Part shown: piece by piece, positions 12,530-24,154 of the stretch
Layout: each line of letters opens with the position of its first letter
How positions within the stretch are numbered: the stretch's first letter is position 1
DNA from: Polytrichum commune
Taxonomy: Eukaryota; Streptophyta; Polytrichopsida; Polytrichales; Polytrichaceae
Length of the DNA stretch: 64,000 bases
NCBI GenBank assembly: GCA_950295325.1
Contig: OX485804.1
Coordinates: forward strand, 39,432,001 to 39,496,000
Direction: 5' to 3'
Made by a program: the position numbers and the translations under genes
Notes under the pieces: generated by a model
Told to the model about the DNA's origin: nothing
What the model saw: only the letters and a program-made list of their open reading frames with translations
Database searches by the model: none

Positions 12530-12730
12530 AGTTTTTTGTAGTATGTGTATTTACATTTGAAAGTGTGCCACCATAGAAACTACACTCTAACCTCCCTACT
12601 ATCACGCTTGTGGCAACCAAAGTGCACATGATATTAATGAAGTTTGTAGTGTTAACAGTATACGAGATTGAAACTAAACACAATTTTGGGATATAAGAGA
12701 GGGAATGACATTACAAAGGGTGACATTAGC
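12530..12730 (+). repeat. Dispersed repeat shared with 14.6-14.96 kb
   Basis: Shares 'gtggcaaycaaagtgcayrtgatatt' and 'atataagagagggaatgacattacaaagggtga' with 14610-14960. In the second copy about 190 bp of extra sequence lies between these two blocks. Function unknown. Confidence 0.55.
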
Positions 12731-12795
12731 AGGGTTATGATATAGTAGGTTCATACATGACAAAATATTGAAATAAAACATGACATGTCAATAGC

Positions 12796-12825
12796 ACAAA
12801 CAAACAAACAAACAAACAAACAATG
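12796..12825. repeat. (CAAA)n microsatellite
   Basis: About seven uninterrupted CAAA units. Confidence 0.9.
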
Positions 12826-12829
12826 ACTT

Positions 12830-14040
12830 CATGACAACATATGTGTTACATTCATCCAATTTATGTTTTCATTCATTGTGGTCAAAGGGTATTAGTCCCC
12901 AATGACTAGCATGTCCATTCTTGTTAGGATTTTCATTTGGGTTCTAGGTTTTTACAAATTGGAGACTCTTGGAGCGCTCATTAGTTCCCTTGAGTTTTGC
13001 TCTCTGGGTTGTGGCTAAGTTATTATCCTCTTGTCATTGTTTGTTTAATGCAATCATTGAGTACATCTTATGGATGAAGAACTCTTCAATGACTTTCTCA
13101 TTGGAAAGTGAAAGTGGATTGTATATGTAATAAAGGCCTATTTATTTCATGATTTATATTTTGTACATGAGGTGGGGATCTTTATTATACTTAATTGAAA
13201 ATTTGAGTATAAATACATGAATCAATTTTCTTGCATATAGTTAGTGTGTATACATTTGTTTTTCTCTATAAAATTCTCATGTATGGGGGTTGTAATTTCA
13301 TAATATCTCACATACATCCTTTTAACAAAGAGTCTATCCTTAGGGGTCTTATATGGGTCTCTCAATGCATAATACTATGTATTTGAGCTACATGCTTTTA
13401 AATTTAGTGGATTGTGTAAAAATTGACCCTATTTGAAATTAACTTGTTCATCAATGAACATCTTTCTTAATTGATTGAACAATTATTCTTTAAATGAAAA
13501 TTCAAGTTCAGATACACAATGAGTGTTAGGGTAGGATGCAAATTCATACTTAGCATATTGATCATCAATGTCACATGTGACTGCATTTTAACTTGGACTT
13601 TGAATGAAATATCATTTTTATCTAAATTAGATAGATGAATAGGTATAATGACTAGGTTTTTTATGTCCATCTAAATGTCCTCGTATCATATTAATACGGG
13701 AATTAATATATGATCATAAATTGAAATATCATAAGTACTTTGGTAGGTAATGGCGAAATTATTGAAGTACCGTGGACGGCTTCCTATTCCAACACAAAAT
13801 GAAGTAATTCTTGACTCTAACATTTTGGTGGGTTTAGTCTTCACAAGGTTGCAAGGAATGGAATATATAGAAGCACCTTTCAAGATTTCTAATGGTATTG
13901 ATGGTTCTACTTTTTCTTAGCCGCATGGTTTCATGGTTTCCATGTTATTATAGGCACTATTTTCCTAATAATATGTGTTATTCATCAATATCTAGGGCAG
14001 TTTATCCACACACATCACTTTGGCTTTGAAGTAGCTACTT
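12830..14040. other. Intergenic AT-rich sequence
   Basis: No gene is seen. Parts near 13380-13640 ('gtatttgagctacatg', 'attgatcatcaatgtca') resemble segments at 51.7-52.1 and 53.1-53.3 kb and so belong to another dispersed repeat. Confidence 0.4.
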
Positions 14041-14044
14041 GGTA

Positions 14045-14187
14045 CCGGCATTTCGTTGACGTGGTTTGGTTATTTTCCCCTCAAAATTTGCCACGTGTCA
14101 TGCTCATCATATTCACCACAACCCACTTCTATGCCGTGTCGAAACTACATTCCAGCAAATATAAAGATGAAACAGGGAGCCCTCTAC
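14045..14187 (+). mobile_element. Small MITE-like element, copy 1 (family GAGCTCCCTATT)
   Basis: Shares 'tttgccacgtgtcatgctca', 'actacattccagcaaat' and 'gatgaaacagggagccctcta' with the better-preserved copy at 32609-32750. The left end is diverged. A third copy in inverted orientation lies about 200 bp downstream. Confidence 0.55.
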
Positions 14188-14383
14188 AGTATTGTTATTT
14201 CAGTTTTGGAGTCATTCCCATATATGCAATTTGATTTGCCACCCATAAAACATATTGAAGTTGTAAATCTAGACAAGGTCTTGGTTAAGTTTCTCTTATA
14301 TCAAATTGAAGGGCCATGACATCCACATTGTCAAGGGGCCATTATCCAACCATCCACAAATGATGTATTGACATTTGTATACC

Positions 14384-14530
14384 ATAGAGAGCTCCCTATT
14401 TAATCTTTACATGTGCCAAACTGTAGTTTCCACATGGGACACAAGTGGATTGTAGCGAATGTGAGCATGACATGTGGGAAATTGTTGAGGGGGGAATCAT
14501 TATTTTGTATTGGAATGTAGAGACCTCTAC
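14384..14530 (-). mobile_element. Small MITE-like element, copy 2, inverted
   Basis: Reads 'atagagagctccctatt..ctttacatgtgcc..gtagtttccacatggg..gagcatgacatgtgg..tattggaatgtagagacctcta', the reverse complement of the family at 32609-32750. With copy 1 it makes a diverged inverted pair around 14190-14380. Confidence 0.6.
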
Positions 14531-14609
14531 AATACATCCTACCCTCTTGTTGTTGTAAGAAAGATTTCCCAAGGAACATGTCTTTATGGCACTTAGTACA
14601 AGATAATAT

Positions 14610-14960
14610 ATATACTCTACCCTCCCAAATAGCATGGATGTGGCAATCAAAGTGCATGTGATATTGAGGAGGTGTGCAGTGTTAACATGCATGCATGATG
14701 ATAGAGAATTAGTGTAGCGTGTGACACTATGGAATAACACAAAGTCAACATTGCAATAATGATAATGATGACAACGTGATGCGTGTGAGCGTGTGGTTTG
14801 GTTTCTTTGGTGAATTATTTTGATGTCAAAACTTGTGATATATGGGAGGGAAATGTGACAACAAGGAGGGATATTTAAATTGAGCACATATGTTCCCCTC
14901 AGGTTTCAGGATATAGGAGAGGGAGTGACATTACAAAGGGTGAGATTACAAAAGTTAGGG
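14610..14960 (+). repeat. Second copy of the 12.5-kb repeat, interrupted
   Basis: Homologous blocks to 12590-12650 and 12690-12730 are separated here by sequence absent from the first copy. The interrupting segment shows no clear terminal repeat. Confidence 0.5.
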
Positions 14961-15424
14961 TGTACATGGATTATCTCAAAAGTGTTGGAGGGATTTGGGT
15001 ATTACCAAACCACAAATGGGGCAAATAGTAGAAGAAAACCAGTTCACTGTAAGCATTTTTGACAATAAAAAAACCTTTGGTTTGACACCCCAAATGATTT
15101 ATTTATGTATTTTCTCATCACAAGTTGCAACAAACAATTGAATTGGACAAAAATTTCTAGTAATGGAAGAAGTTCTTCTTCAACCTTGCCCTTTCGGGAG
15201 TGGACTCTTGTCTCTATCTATGTAGCGGCAACAATCAATGAGAGCAAGGGGCAATGAGTGGTATGTAGCTAGGGCAAGCATACTTGAGCCATGGAGCTAT
15301 TTGGTCATGTGCGTATTCTTTGGAGAATTGCGAGCATCATGAGCATCACGATAGTCATGAGTGGATTGAAATATGGATTGGTCAATCAAGGCTGCCAATT
15401 AAGTATTTATTGTGTTCACTACAT

Positions 15425-15840
15425 TGTTTATCCCATTTAGTGTGTGTGGTATTGATTCCCAAAACACGCACTGTTTTGCCAAATCTCAAAATTGATGAGG
15501 GTTGAAATATAAAATGAGTGATACTACATTCATGAATACAGGCTCATTTACCATGCCTTTCAAGAAATTAGTTTGTGCTTTAAGATGTTTGTAGAGTATA
15601 AAACTTGTTTGAATAGGCTCGAAGAAGTGTCTTCTTCTTCTCAATCTTTGCCTCTCACTCCTGAAGCATATCCTAACGGGCTCCTGACACCAAGAAACCG
15701 CAAGGAGTTTGTATTGAGGATTTCTTACATTTTGATACTCTAGGTACCCGAAACCTTAGATATTCTAGTAACACTAATTTCCCACATGCACTATAAGCCC
15801 ACCCTCACTAAATTGGATAATTAGTGTCATAGTTACACAT
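15425..15840 (+). repeat. Dispersed repeat shared with 21.4-21.8 kb
   Basis: Shares with 21395-21780 the words 'gtgtgtggtaytrakycccraaacaygcactrttttgccaa', 'cattcatgaatacakrctcatttaccat' and the closing 'ccctcact..ttgggataatyagtgt'. Similarity covers most of 400 bp in direct orientation. No ORF. Confidence 0.6.
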
Positions 15841-15844
15841 TTTC

Positions 15845-16866
15845 TAATTTCCCATGGTTATTTCATTGCTTTTTGCATGCCCTTGTTAACTCCTCAAATT
15901 ACATAGTTGTAATCTTTGAACTTATTGGTAATTCAATCAAGAATGATGTACATAATGCCAAAGGAAGACCCAAGCAATCCACGGAAAGGTAAGAAAGAAG
16001 GGAGAGAGTGTTAAATGGATTGAAGAGGATGAAAGGAAGAGTCACAAGTCAAGCGGGTGGGAGGAGGCACGGGAGGAAGGTCGCTTTGACTTGTGTTTGT
16101 TGGGAAAGATCGTGCAACCATCTTGCCAATGGTGTGGCAACTCTATAGAGTTTATGCTCTCCATCAATAATAAAAAATCATAAACACCACGTGCTAGATA
16201 ATGACCATTAACTATCGTCCTTGGGGTGGACCCTAGAGCTATGGGTTGGGTCCACTTAATGACCTTTACCTATCATCCAATGCATGCGGAAAATAATTGA
16301 ATATCACTTAGAACTTAGACAACCCATTGGGCCATGTGTCATATGTTGAGTGAAGTGGATGTCCTTGAATGTGTGGGTTGCCCTTAAAACTTATGGTGGA
16401 CGATATAATCCCTATCTTATCTCAAATATGAGTACAATTCGGAGTGAAGATTGCAAAGACATTTTGCAATGTCATGCTTGTCCCCACTTAACCCTTTAAC
16501 ATATGAAAAGTCTAGTACGGGCGTCTCAATGTCATAAGGAGGTGTTTAAGATTACTTCATGATGTTTTAGCTAAAATCGACCCATTTATCATAAACAATA
16601 TTCCAATTGAAACTTAATTATACATGTGTAGTGAAATTTAAACACATTTGAGTTCGTATATATGGTGTAAACTCAAATATAAATACCATGTATATCTAAT
16701 CATTGTTATCACGTATGACTATATTTTCAAATATTAATTCTTTGATAGATTCTGCACAATTTGTATAATACTATATGTAAAAAATAAAAGAATATTTCAA
16801 TACATGTTGAGGGTTTGTATGAATTGTCGGGTATCGTGTTTAAACACATTCCACTTCCTTTAAGGG
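15845..16866. other. Intergenic sequence, nothing recognised
   Basis: No open frame, RNA gene or defined repeat boundary is supported here. Confidence 0.4.
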
Positions 16867-16869
16867 TTA

Positions 16870-17146
16870 GGGTTGGTTCATGTGGGTTCCGAAGTCCCAC
16901 ACGTTAGCAAGTCCCAACATGGAGGCAAAGTCCCAAGTTTCGAGCCTCAAGAAATTATTCAAATATGGTTGATTATCATTAAAGTCAGATATTAATTATT
17001 TCATACAAAATATTCTTTGGATTGAGGAGTTGGGACCTTGTGTGAAGTGGTAAGTCCCAACTTCCATGCTCTCAACGGCTGAGATTGCATGGATGGGTCT
17101 CACAAGACTTGGGACTTAGATCTTGGGACCCCATGTGAACCAACCC
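16870..17146. mobile_element. Tourist-like MITE (PIF/Harbinger type), TTA duplication
   Basis: Starts GGGTTGGTTCATGTGGG and ends with the near complement CCCCATGTGAACCAACCC, followed by further inverted similarity ('aagtccca'). It is flanked on both sides by TTA (16867-16869 and 17147-17149). Terminal GGG/CCC, TTA target duplication and a length of 277 bp are the classic signature of Tourist MITEs mobilised by PIF/Harbinger transposases. No ORF. Confidence 0.85.
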
Positions 17147-17149
17147 TTA

Positions 17150-17896
17150 AACTTGCCCACAAAGCTACATGAAACCATTTGTTAGTTATATTATTTTAAC
17201 TTAGTTGCTTTCCATGCTATTGGCCATTTTTCCTTCTCTTCTTGTTGGTCCTTATCTGCATGCATGACACTCTCTGTGGGGCCATGCAAGCATAAAGTCG
17301 ATTGCCATGTGGCTCACCTCAAATCCTAGTTGGCATCCACATCCGGAATAAATTGGGTTGGGATTTTATTTTATTTTTTCTTAAAAGTAATTGAAATGAC
17401 CCCAAAAAAAACCCGAAACACACACAATTTTATTATACATGGAAGGGTGGTGCTTTTTTGGCTGCGACCAGAAGACGGTTCCGGCTGCGGAAAAAAGCTT
17501 GCCCCTCCCATGGATGCAGGCAATGACCAAGAAGAACCGGCCTATAGTTACAATTTAACCAATTGAGTTTGAGAAACAAACTTTTGAAGTTCAAGACTTT
17601 CATGAAAATTACTAATCTTTTTAGAGGACTCTATGATATATATCTCAAATTTATGAAGGAAAACCGGAAGATCACACCATGTGACCAGTGGGCCTTGGAA
17701 ACACCACTAGGATCTCGACCGATTATGCATGCCTAAAAATCTCCATGGACGCTGGATGCAGGACATGTGGATAACCTAAATGAAGGAAATTTTTTATATT
17801 GACCAAGCTTAAGTGGAGAAATTGTTGCTTGACTGGAATTACTACCAAAAGCTACAGTGTTTTGAAACTCGACATCGAGTTACACTCAAAACTTAC
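17150..17896. other. Intergenic sequence, no gene recognised
   Basis: Short open frames only, such as 78 aa at 17330-17566, with no recognisable domain. Confidence 0.35.
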
Positions 17897-18113
17897 CACT
17901 ACACCAATTATGGTATTTAGTGTCACATTGTATTTGGGATTACACAACGTTATAATTTCTTACGACAAGTTTTGTTGTGTATTTACAAAGACTAAATAGG
18001 TTGTATGGACGTTATATAACATAAATGGCATGTACTTGGTAAGAACTTACATTCTTCATAAAAAGTAGTTGTATTGTGTAACTTCAAATAGTAAGTGGCA
18101 CTAAATACCATGT
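17897..18113. mobile_element. CACTA-like small element (TATGGTATTTAGTGTCAC ends)
   Basis: Left end is CACTACACCAATTATGG followed by TATTTAGTGTCAC. The right end is the inverted 'gtggcactaaataccat' but lacks the outer complement of CACTACACCA, so it is diverged or truncated where an LTR-like sequence begins. The same termini bound the element at 26096-26644. Confidence 0.6.
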
Positions 18114-18119
18114 AATATC

Positions 18120-18474
18120 AGCTTTGGGATCTTTGTGAGAGGGCCATATGATAGATTTATGGCCTACTGCTGCAATTTCATGATGGTGGGAATACATGTC
18201 AGCTTTGTAATCTTTGTGAGGGGTCGCATGAGAGATTTTTGGCCTAGTGCTGCAGTTTTTTCATGGTTGATTGTGAAACAATCTTTATGGGAGAGGGAGT
18301 GTAGATGTACAGTACACTTGTATAGTGTGAGTTGGAAATATGAAGAAGATCAGATTGCACTTACCAATAAAATTCTTCTCGCTTCCCCATCTAAATGATG
18401 GCCATTCTACTCGTCTCATCCTTTTTCTTGTGTCTTCTGGTTGCTCTAGCTCTTCCCCTCGCGGTGTTTCGATT
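18120..18474 (+). mobile_element. LTR-like sequence with 81-bp U3 direct repeat
   Basis: Two tandem units start at 18120 and 18201 ('agctttg..atctttgtgag..ggcct..tgctgca'). They are followed by a likely R/U5 part with AATAAA in 'caataaaattcttctcgc' and a pyrimidine-rich end. A primer-binding-like site follows at once. Repeated U3 units and a poly(A) signal fit a retrotransposon LTR. A second LTR was not found, so the left boundary is uncertain. Confidence 0.5.
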
Positions 18475-18487
18475 TGGTATCGAGGCC
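18475..18487 (+). other. Candidate retrotransposon primer-binding site
   Basis: TGGTATCGAGGCC resembles the plant initiator-Met tRNA primer site (TGGTATCAGAGCC) with one base missing. It sits just after the LTR-like segment, where such a site would lie. Confidence 0.45.
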
Positions 18488-18543
18488 CCGAAGGGCGGAG
18501 CTCTATGCCCTTGCTTGGGCTTCTCAATACACACCTTGATGTG

Positions 18544-19310
18544 ATGATGAGTCTTGAATTGGGTCTAAGGGGAGTGATCTCGTTCAGATCTTTGAGACTC
18601 CCTTTTCGAATGTCACAACTTCCCAAATCTCACAACTTCAAATCTCACAAGTCTTCTGGATTTGCACTGCAGCTATTCCAGGTTTGATCCGCAGCTCTTC
18701 TAGATCTGATTTCAGAATTCACATCTAGCATTCCAGGTTTGAAACTCACAGCTAGCTAGCTTCCTCAACTTCGAAACTCACTACTTGACGTGAGGATGAA
18801 TCTTGGGTTATGTAAGTGAAATGGTCTCGTTCGGATCTTTTGAAACTTCCTCTTTGGAGCTCAGAGCTTCCGGGTCTGACAACTTCTAAACCCACAACTT
18901 CTAAACTCACAGCGAGCATTCCAACTTTGAAAATCACAACTAGCTAGCTTCTCAGCTTCAAAACTCGCTGATGCGAGTCTTGGGCATTGCAAGTGGAGTG
19001 ATCTCGTTTACATCTTCGAAACTCCCTCTTCAAAACGTACTCACGACTTCGGAACTCACGGGTCTTCCGGATTTGCACTCCAGCTCTTTCGGATCAGATT
19101 TGAAATTCACCCCCTCGATCTGCACACAGTGGGTGTCTTTTAATTCGCAGAGAGCGTCGATGGCTCCGATCTGCTCTCTCCCACGCTTCAATCTGTTCTT
19201 ACTAAGTTTCGATTTTCTCTCCTTGAGCTTCAAACTGCTTTCATTAAGCTTCAATCTGTTCTCACTAACCTTCGATCCGTCAATCCCTGGTGAATACCAA
19301 TAAGATTATG
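18544..19310 (+). mobile_element. Retrotransposon leader with tandem repeats, 3' truncated
   Basis: Three degenerate tandem units carry 'gatctcgttcrgatctt..gaaactyccty', near 18576, 18823 and 19000. They share 'aactcacagctagctagcttc', 'tccggatttgcactccagctctt' and similar words. They are followed by 27-bp-type repeats ('cttcaatctgttcttactaag') up to about 19280. A short frame with ATG near 19159 could be a gag start but is truncated where family R begins. No gag-pol domain is seen. Confidence 0.5.
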
Positions 19311-19324
19311 TGCTTAACATAAAG

Positions 19325-19790
19325 AGGTGAAAAGACAACACTTGAACTATTGAAGAATGCAACACTTGAACTATGCAACAACAAAAGGTATGTGGGTGTT
19401 ATTTGGTTCGTTTTCCATATTCTCCGTCTTCTACCGATTTGATTTACAAAACAAAACTCAAGTTGTAATAGCAAATTTACGATGAAACATCCAAAAAAAA
19501 GTGGATTGAAAATCGGACCTCTTCCTTATTTAGTTATGGTTATTAAACGTGCATGTTTGTTGAATTCTTAACTGGATACATAGGTCCTCCCAATTATATT
19601 CATTATTGAGTGTAGAGTAGTTATTTATATTTGAACACATAGTCCAATCTCTTTCAAACATGTGTCTATATGATGTTTGCTCTTTGATCCTCACCTAACC
19701 ACACACCAATCAAATATAGGGGTCCGATTAAGAAAACGAGCTATTTAAGACCCATCTACCTTAGACATTCACTCCAGACTGTAGAGTCAA
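19325..19790 (+). repeat. Dispersed repeat family R, copy
   Basis: One of the better copies of the family, with 'ggtcctcccaattatattcattattgag', 'gaacacatagtccaatctctttcaaacatgtgtc' and 'tttgctctttgatcctcacc'. Other copies are at 4735-5120 (inverted), 27300-27590, 33075-33450, 39715-39975 and 44405-44650 (inverted). Confidence 0.65.
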
Positions 19791-20164
19791 CACACATAAT
19801 TGAGAAATAATATCTTAATCATCACAAAATCGGCACTTGTATTCAATGAAGTTGCCATGTACACAAAAAAGAGAGTCTAAGAACTCCAAGTTGTTTCCGA
19901 AACCTTACTTCTTGGCTATCCTTGCTTAGTTTCTCACCATATTTTCTTACTTTGGTGGTAAACATGCAAATAGTGTGGCATGTCGATAAATTGGTGTGGG
20001 GCTACCTGATTGCATAGATACGTGTAGAACCTTTGCTTAATATATGAACTTGATCTACAACCAACACTTGTATATAAACCAATGTCGGACTAGTGTATCA
20101 TTAATTACATGTTATCTCTACCAAATATTTAAAATGGTATCAAAGGACCTATTGGAGCAATATT

Positions 20165-20530
20165 AAAAGGGTAACATGGTTATTTGAGACCATGGGTTTC
20201 ATCCTTCTTTAAGAAAACACTATATTGAGACATCCTCTTTCCACCTCTCAAACTTTTGGAAATATATTAGGATCTAAAATAAGGTATGTGCATGGAACCC
20301 CATGTGCTAAATCCCATATTGGCCAATGCAAGGTTAACTTGGCCCACCAATCCTAAGAAGACAAGCTAAAAAACCGGTTTTTTAAAACAGCATGACACCG
20401 CTCTTTGTGCATGATTTAAGAATTACAAAAACTTAGATGACTTTGCATTAGTTCTCTTAAACTCGGGGTATGGGACCAAACCTATGGTTTCATCTACTTT
20501 ACTCAACAAATAATTCTAATACCACTTAAG
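20165..20530 (+). repeat. Repeat copy lacking the Harbinger insertion (related empty site)
   Basis: Matches the two flanks of the 36921-39404 element: 'cctctttccacctctcaaa', then 'attaggatctaaaatarggyatgtgyatg', 'aaatcccatat', 'catgcaaggytarcttggcccacc' and later 'ggtttcatctactttac'. The sequence runs through the insertion point without the element, so it is a paralogous unoccupied copy. Confidence 0.7.
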
Positions 20531-20924
20531 TTTTATATGTATCCCAAGATGACAAATAAACTCTCTTCTATCACTTCAAACGGATTTCCAACTACTTCAC
20601 AATTGTATCGATACAACCTACCGCAACAACCTTCAATCTTTTTGTCACACAGTATATATATCACATATCTAGGGAGAGTAATAAGGTTAGTAAGATGACA
20701 ATTTGGTCAAACTTCAACCAAGTTGTGTCACTCTTCGTTATAGCCACTTAAGAAAAGTAGTATTTGAAGGTTTTTGAATCCATGTGACTTGAGTTTTGGT
20801 CGACTATCAAAAGAAAATACTCTTACAATGATATGATGGGGGACTGATCGGACCATCCTGCTTGAGCCCGCCATACGAGTATAAGCCTAGTAGGCCTAAA
20901 ATGAAAACTATTAGCTTAATAACA

Positions 20925-21135
20925 CCCATTTTCTCCTAGGATATTATTCATGTAAATTGTGTGAAATTGTTAACAAATCCAAATTGAAGCTGTAGCCATT
21001 TTCCTTGTTATTTTTGTTGAGTTCATATCCTATCCCTTATCAAAGTGAATATTCCCTTTTGTTCTTAAGTGATCATATACTTCCATCTTCACCCACCCAC
21101 ACACATGATAATGTTGACTATTGAACCTATAATAT
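20925..21135 (+). repeat. Dispersed repeat family R, fragment
   Basis: Matches 2210-2410 and 33075-33290 ('tctcctaggata', 'aaatccaaattgaagctgtagccattttcc', 'gttgactattgaac'). Confidence 0.5.
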
Positions 21136-21394
21136 TAAGTAGGGAAAACATCTCCAAAAAGTTGAGTTAGTCACAATGCAAGAATATGATTCTTGCATGT
21201 ACATGTGTAAGAGAATGACCTTCTTCAAGAGGACTTTTCCTTTGCATTTGTGGAATCGTAAGTTTGCACTTGATCCATGTGGCCAGAGAATTATTGTAAG
21301 TTTTGACATGCCATGGATTGATCCCTTTGTTCAATAATTTCCCTTTGGCTAAATGCTTTGGGCATGAAAGAGAGACATTACAATAATAATTCCA

Positions 21395-21780
21395 ACTAGT
21401 GTGTGTGGTACTAAGTCCCGAAACATGCACTATTTTGCCAAGTCTCAAAATTAGTGAGTGTTGATTTTTTTACTAAGTGGTACTAAATTCATGAATACAT
21501 ACTCATTTACCATACATTTTGAAAAAAATAGCGGGTGTTCTAAGGTGCTTCTAGATTGATTTCAAATTTTTATATGCAAAAACATGCTTCTCATTGAATA
21601 GTGCTAGGTTGAATAGGGTTGCTATGAATAGTGATTTCAATAAATAATGCCGAGATGAACTATGATTCCTAGATTTTTTGGTGGCACTAGTTTCAAAGTG
21701 CAAAGAGGTTTAGTTTCGCCTTCATCAATTTCCACACGCAACTATTAGCCATCCCTCACTGATTGGGATAATCAGTGTAG
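21395..21780 (+). repeat. Dispersed repeat shared with 15.4 kb
   Basis: Second copy of the repeat described at 15425-15840, same orientation, with small indels. Confidence 0.6.
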
Positions 21781-21799
21781 TGTTGGTGAATCAAGGTTT

Positions 21800-22043
21800 G
21801 ATAGGGGGACCCCTATCATCTAAGTAGATAAGTACGAGCTCTAAACTGCCTTTGACCGACGTTACCACCATACGACTGTTTCAAACCTTCAACATATCAT
21901 GACTCAATAAGCAACATAGTAGTAGTTGGTTCCAATGCCGCCACTTGGAGACCTGCCACACACCGATGTGAGCAAAGGCCCCCTTAAACGGTCCAACCGA
22001 TAACACATGGCTCCTTGAATGCCCACGATCGGGTAGGGCTAAG

Positions 22044-22075
<32 letters not shown>

Positions 22076-24150
22076 ACAAACCAACCAACCAACCAACCAC
22101 AAACACGAATGTGGTGGGGTTGCAAAGCACCCACCACCACGGCCGTCCCACATGCGGCGGGTGGGCACGGCGCCACTTCTTTGGGTGAAGGGAGAATCGT
22201 GATAGGAGGGAGGAAATAAACTTATGTGGACGTTTGTAGCGAGGGTTTTGAATAGGCTCCCTCACAAGTAGTCCGAAAGATACGATGAAGTTGTGCGATA
22301 TGATAGTATAGTTATACATACATACATGGTGTCTCGCTCAACTAAGTTATTAGGCCGCGTCTCCAATGCCGTCCTCCATGGCCATTGGAAAAGGGCGGCA
22401 AGTGAGAAGGGCGCAACACTTGGCCCGTGCTCGTAAACGGGGCCGGCCATGTGTCCCTTGCTTGGCGAGCTTCACTCGGAGTCAAAACCGGTTGCCTCTC
22501 CCCCACCGCCCAAGTGTCTCCTTCGCATCAAGCCTCATGGAGGAGGTACAGGACTCCCACTGACCCAGTCAGGCGGAGCCTTAAAGAAAGACGCGAAAAC
22601 CAACTCCAATCCAACGCAACACAAGGAAGAAGCACCACGAAGAAGAAGAAGAAGAAGTTTTTTTTAGAACAACAACAAATACCCTATTAAATATCGGTAA
22701 AAACATAACCGTAAATGTCTGTTCGGCCTATGTATGAACGGGGAGGAACTGACTGCTACACTAGTTGCAGATGCATTCTGTTGAGTTTTGAGAAATTAGG
22801 GTTTGAAGTTGAAGACTTTGTGGGAAATTTGACCCCTCGGTTTAGAGGAATCGAGAGAATATGGTCCGATGTGTAATGGCGGGTCGAAAGATTTCAACAT
22901 GTATCCAGTTGGACTTGGAAACACGAGGATCTTGACGGATTACCCTCCAAAATCGCCCCGGACAATAGGCCAAGCCCTAACTTGGTAAGAGAAGAGGCGA
23001 GTGATTGATTGATTCAAATTGCACACGTGAAGGAGCACCCATGATTTGCATGGCCGTGTTGGGGTAAATGTTTACAACGCCTATCGAGGGAGGGCGAACT
23101 AGGGGAGTGGGGATGATGAAAACGTTGATTACTATTGTAAGGGTCCGAGAGTTGTTGTTGTTTTTGACCGAGTTAGAAGTCCCGAATCGGGGTTTGAGGC
23201 TCCGAATTAGGGTTAGTGAGGTTAAGTTGGTATGAATCAATAACCGACCTAGAGGGAGGGAAAAATTTATCGCATACGCACGTACCTGAAATCATTCTTT
23301 CAACATGAAAGTCTTGCAATAGTACGCAACCCATAAAGTTAGTGTTTCGGTTGATTTGACACCGGAATGAACTTCAAAGACCACAAAGTAGTCGAATCCA
23401 AGTCATTTGAGACGAATGAGCTACAAACGTGTAGGGTCTCTCAAGTTTTTATGTTGGATGGATGAGCGTACTATGCTCGTGTGCGATAACTCCCTGCTCT
23501 CCAACCTGTAGGGGCATTCTTTTTTTTAACTATGATTATCTCGGGAGGTGTTATGAAACCAAACTTGTCATGCGGACTATCATAGATGTCTCACTCATTG
23601 AGTTGGGACCCTACCACAATACCACCTAAGATGGAAACGCAATCACCTGTATTATAATTTGTTATTGTTATTTTTGAATTGCTTGACTCTGGATTAGACG
23701 TCATAAATTTTTCAATAAGTCTAGATAGACCCAATTAAAACGAACAAATGATAAACTCATGGGAGTTTATTTTTTACTAGACTCCCTTCACCGTAGTGAG
23801 ATTGATGGAGGCCCGGCTCGAAGAAACAAGACATTGACATAGCCTTGGCCATGTTTGCCTAATGGTTGAGTAAAGTATAATGGTTGAGTGAAGTATTGAG
23901 CTATATTACGAATACAAGGGGTAATGCCACCTATTATGCATGTCACTCGGGCTTGTTGAACATGGGGTCATGGAACATGGAATTTTTGTCGTGAATTAAG
24001 GGAAGACTCGCGATTGGGGTTGGCAACCATTGAGAAGAGTTCCCGGAAGTTGCCCATTCGATGGGCTCGGAGATATTCTTGGGTTCCCTATTGGAACTTG
24101 ATCCAATAGCAATAACTTGGTACCCCTCTTCAATGCCAAATTGAGTTACC
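21800..24150. other. Intergenic, moderately GC-rich, with simple repeats
   Basis: Contains (CAA)n and (CCAA)n tracts at about 22045-22100 and a GC-richer patch at 22340-22640 with overlapping short open frames of up to 87 aa. The predicted peptides are low in complexity and match no family I know. No gene is called. Confidence 0.35.
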
Positions 24151-24154
24151 AAGA

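Noticed and set aside
22340-22690. GC-richer patch with several overlapping short open frames, possible gene exon
   Set aside because: No recognisable protein, frames overlap on the same strand, and the tail is a simple AAG repeat. No splice context.
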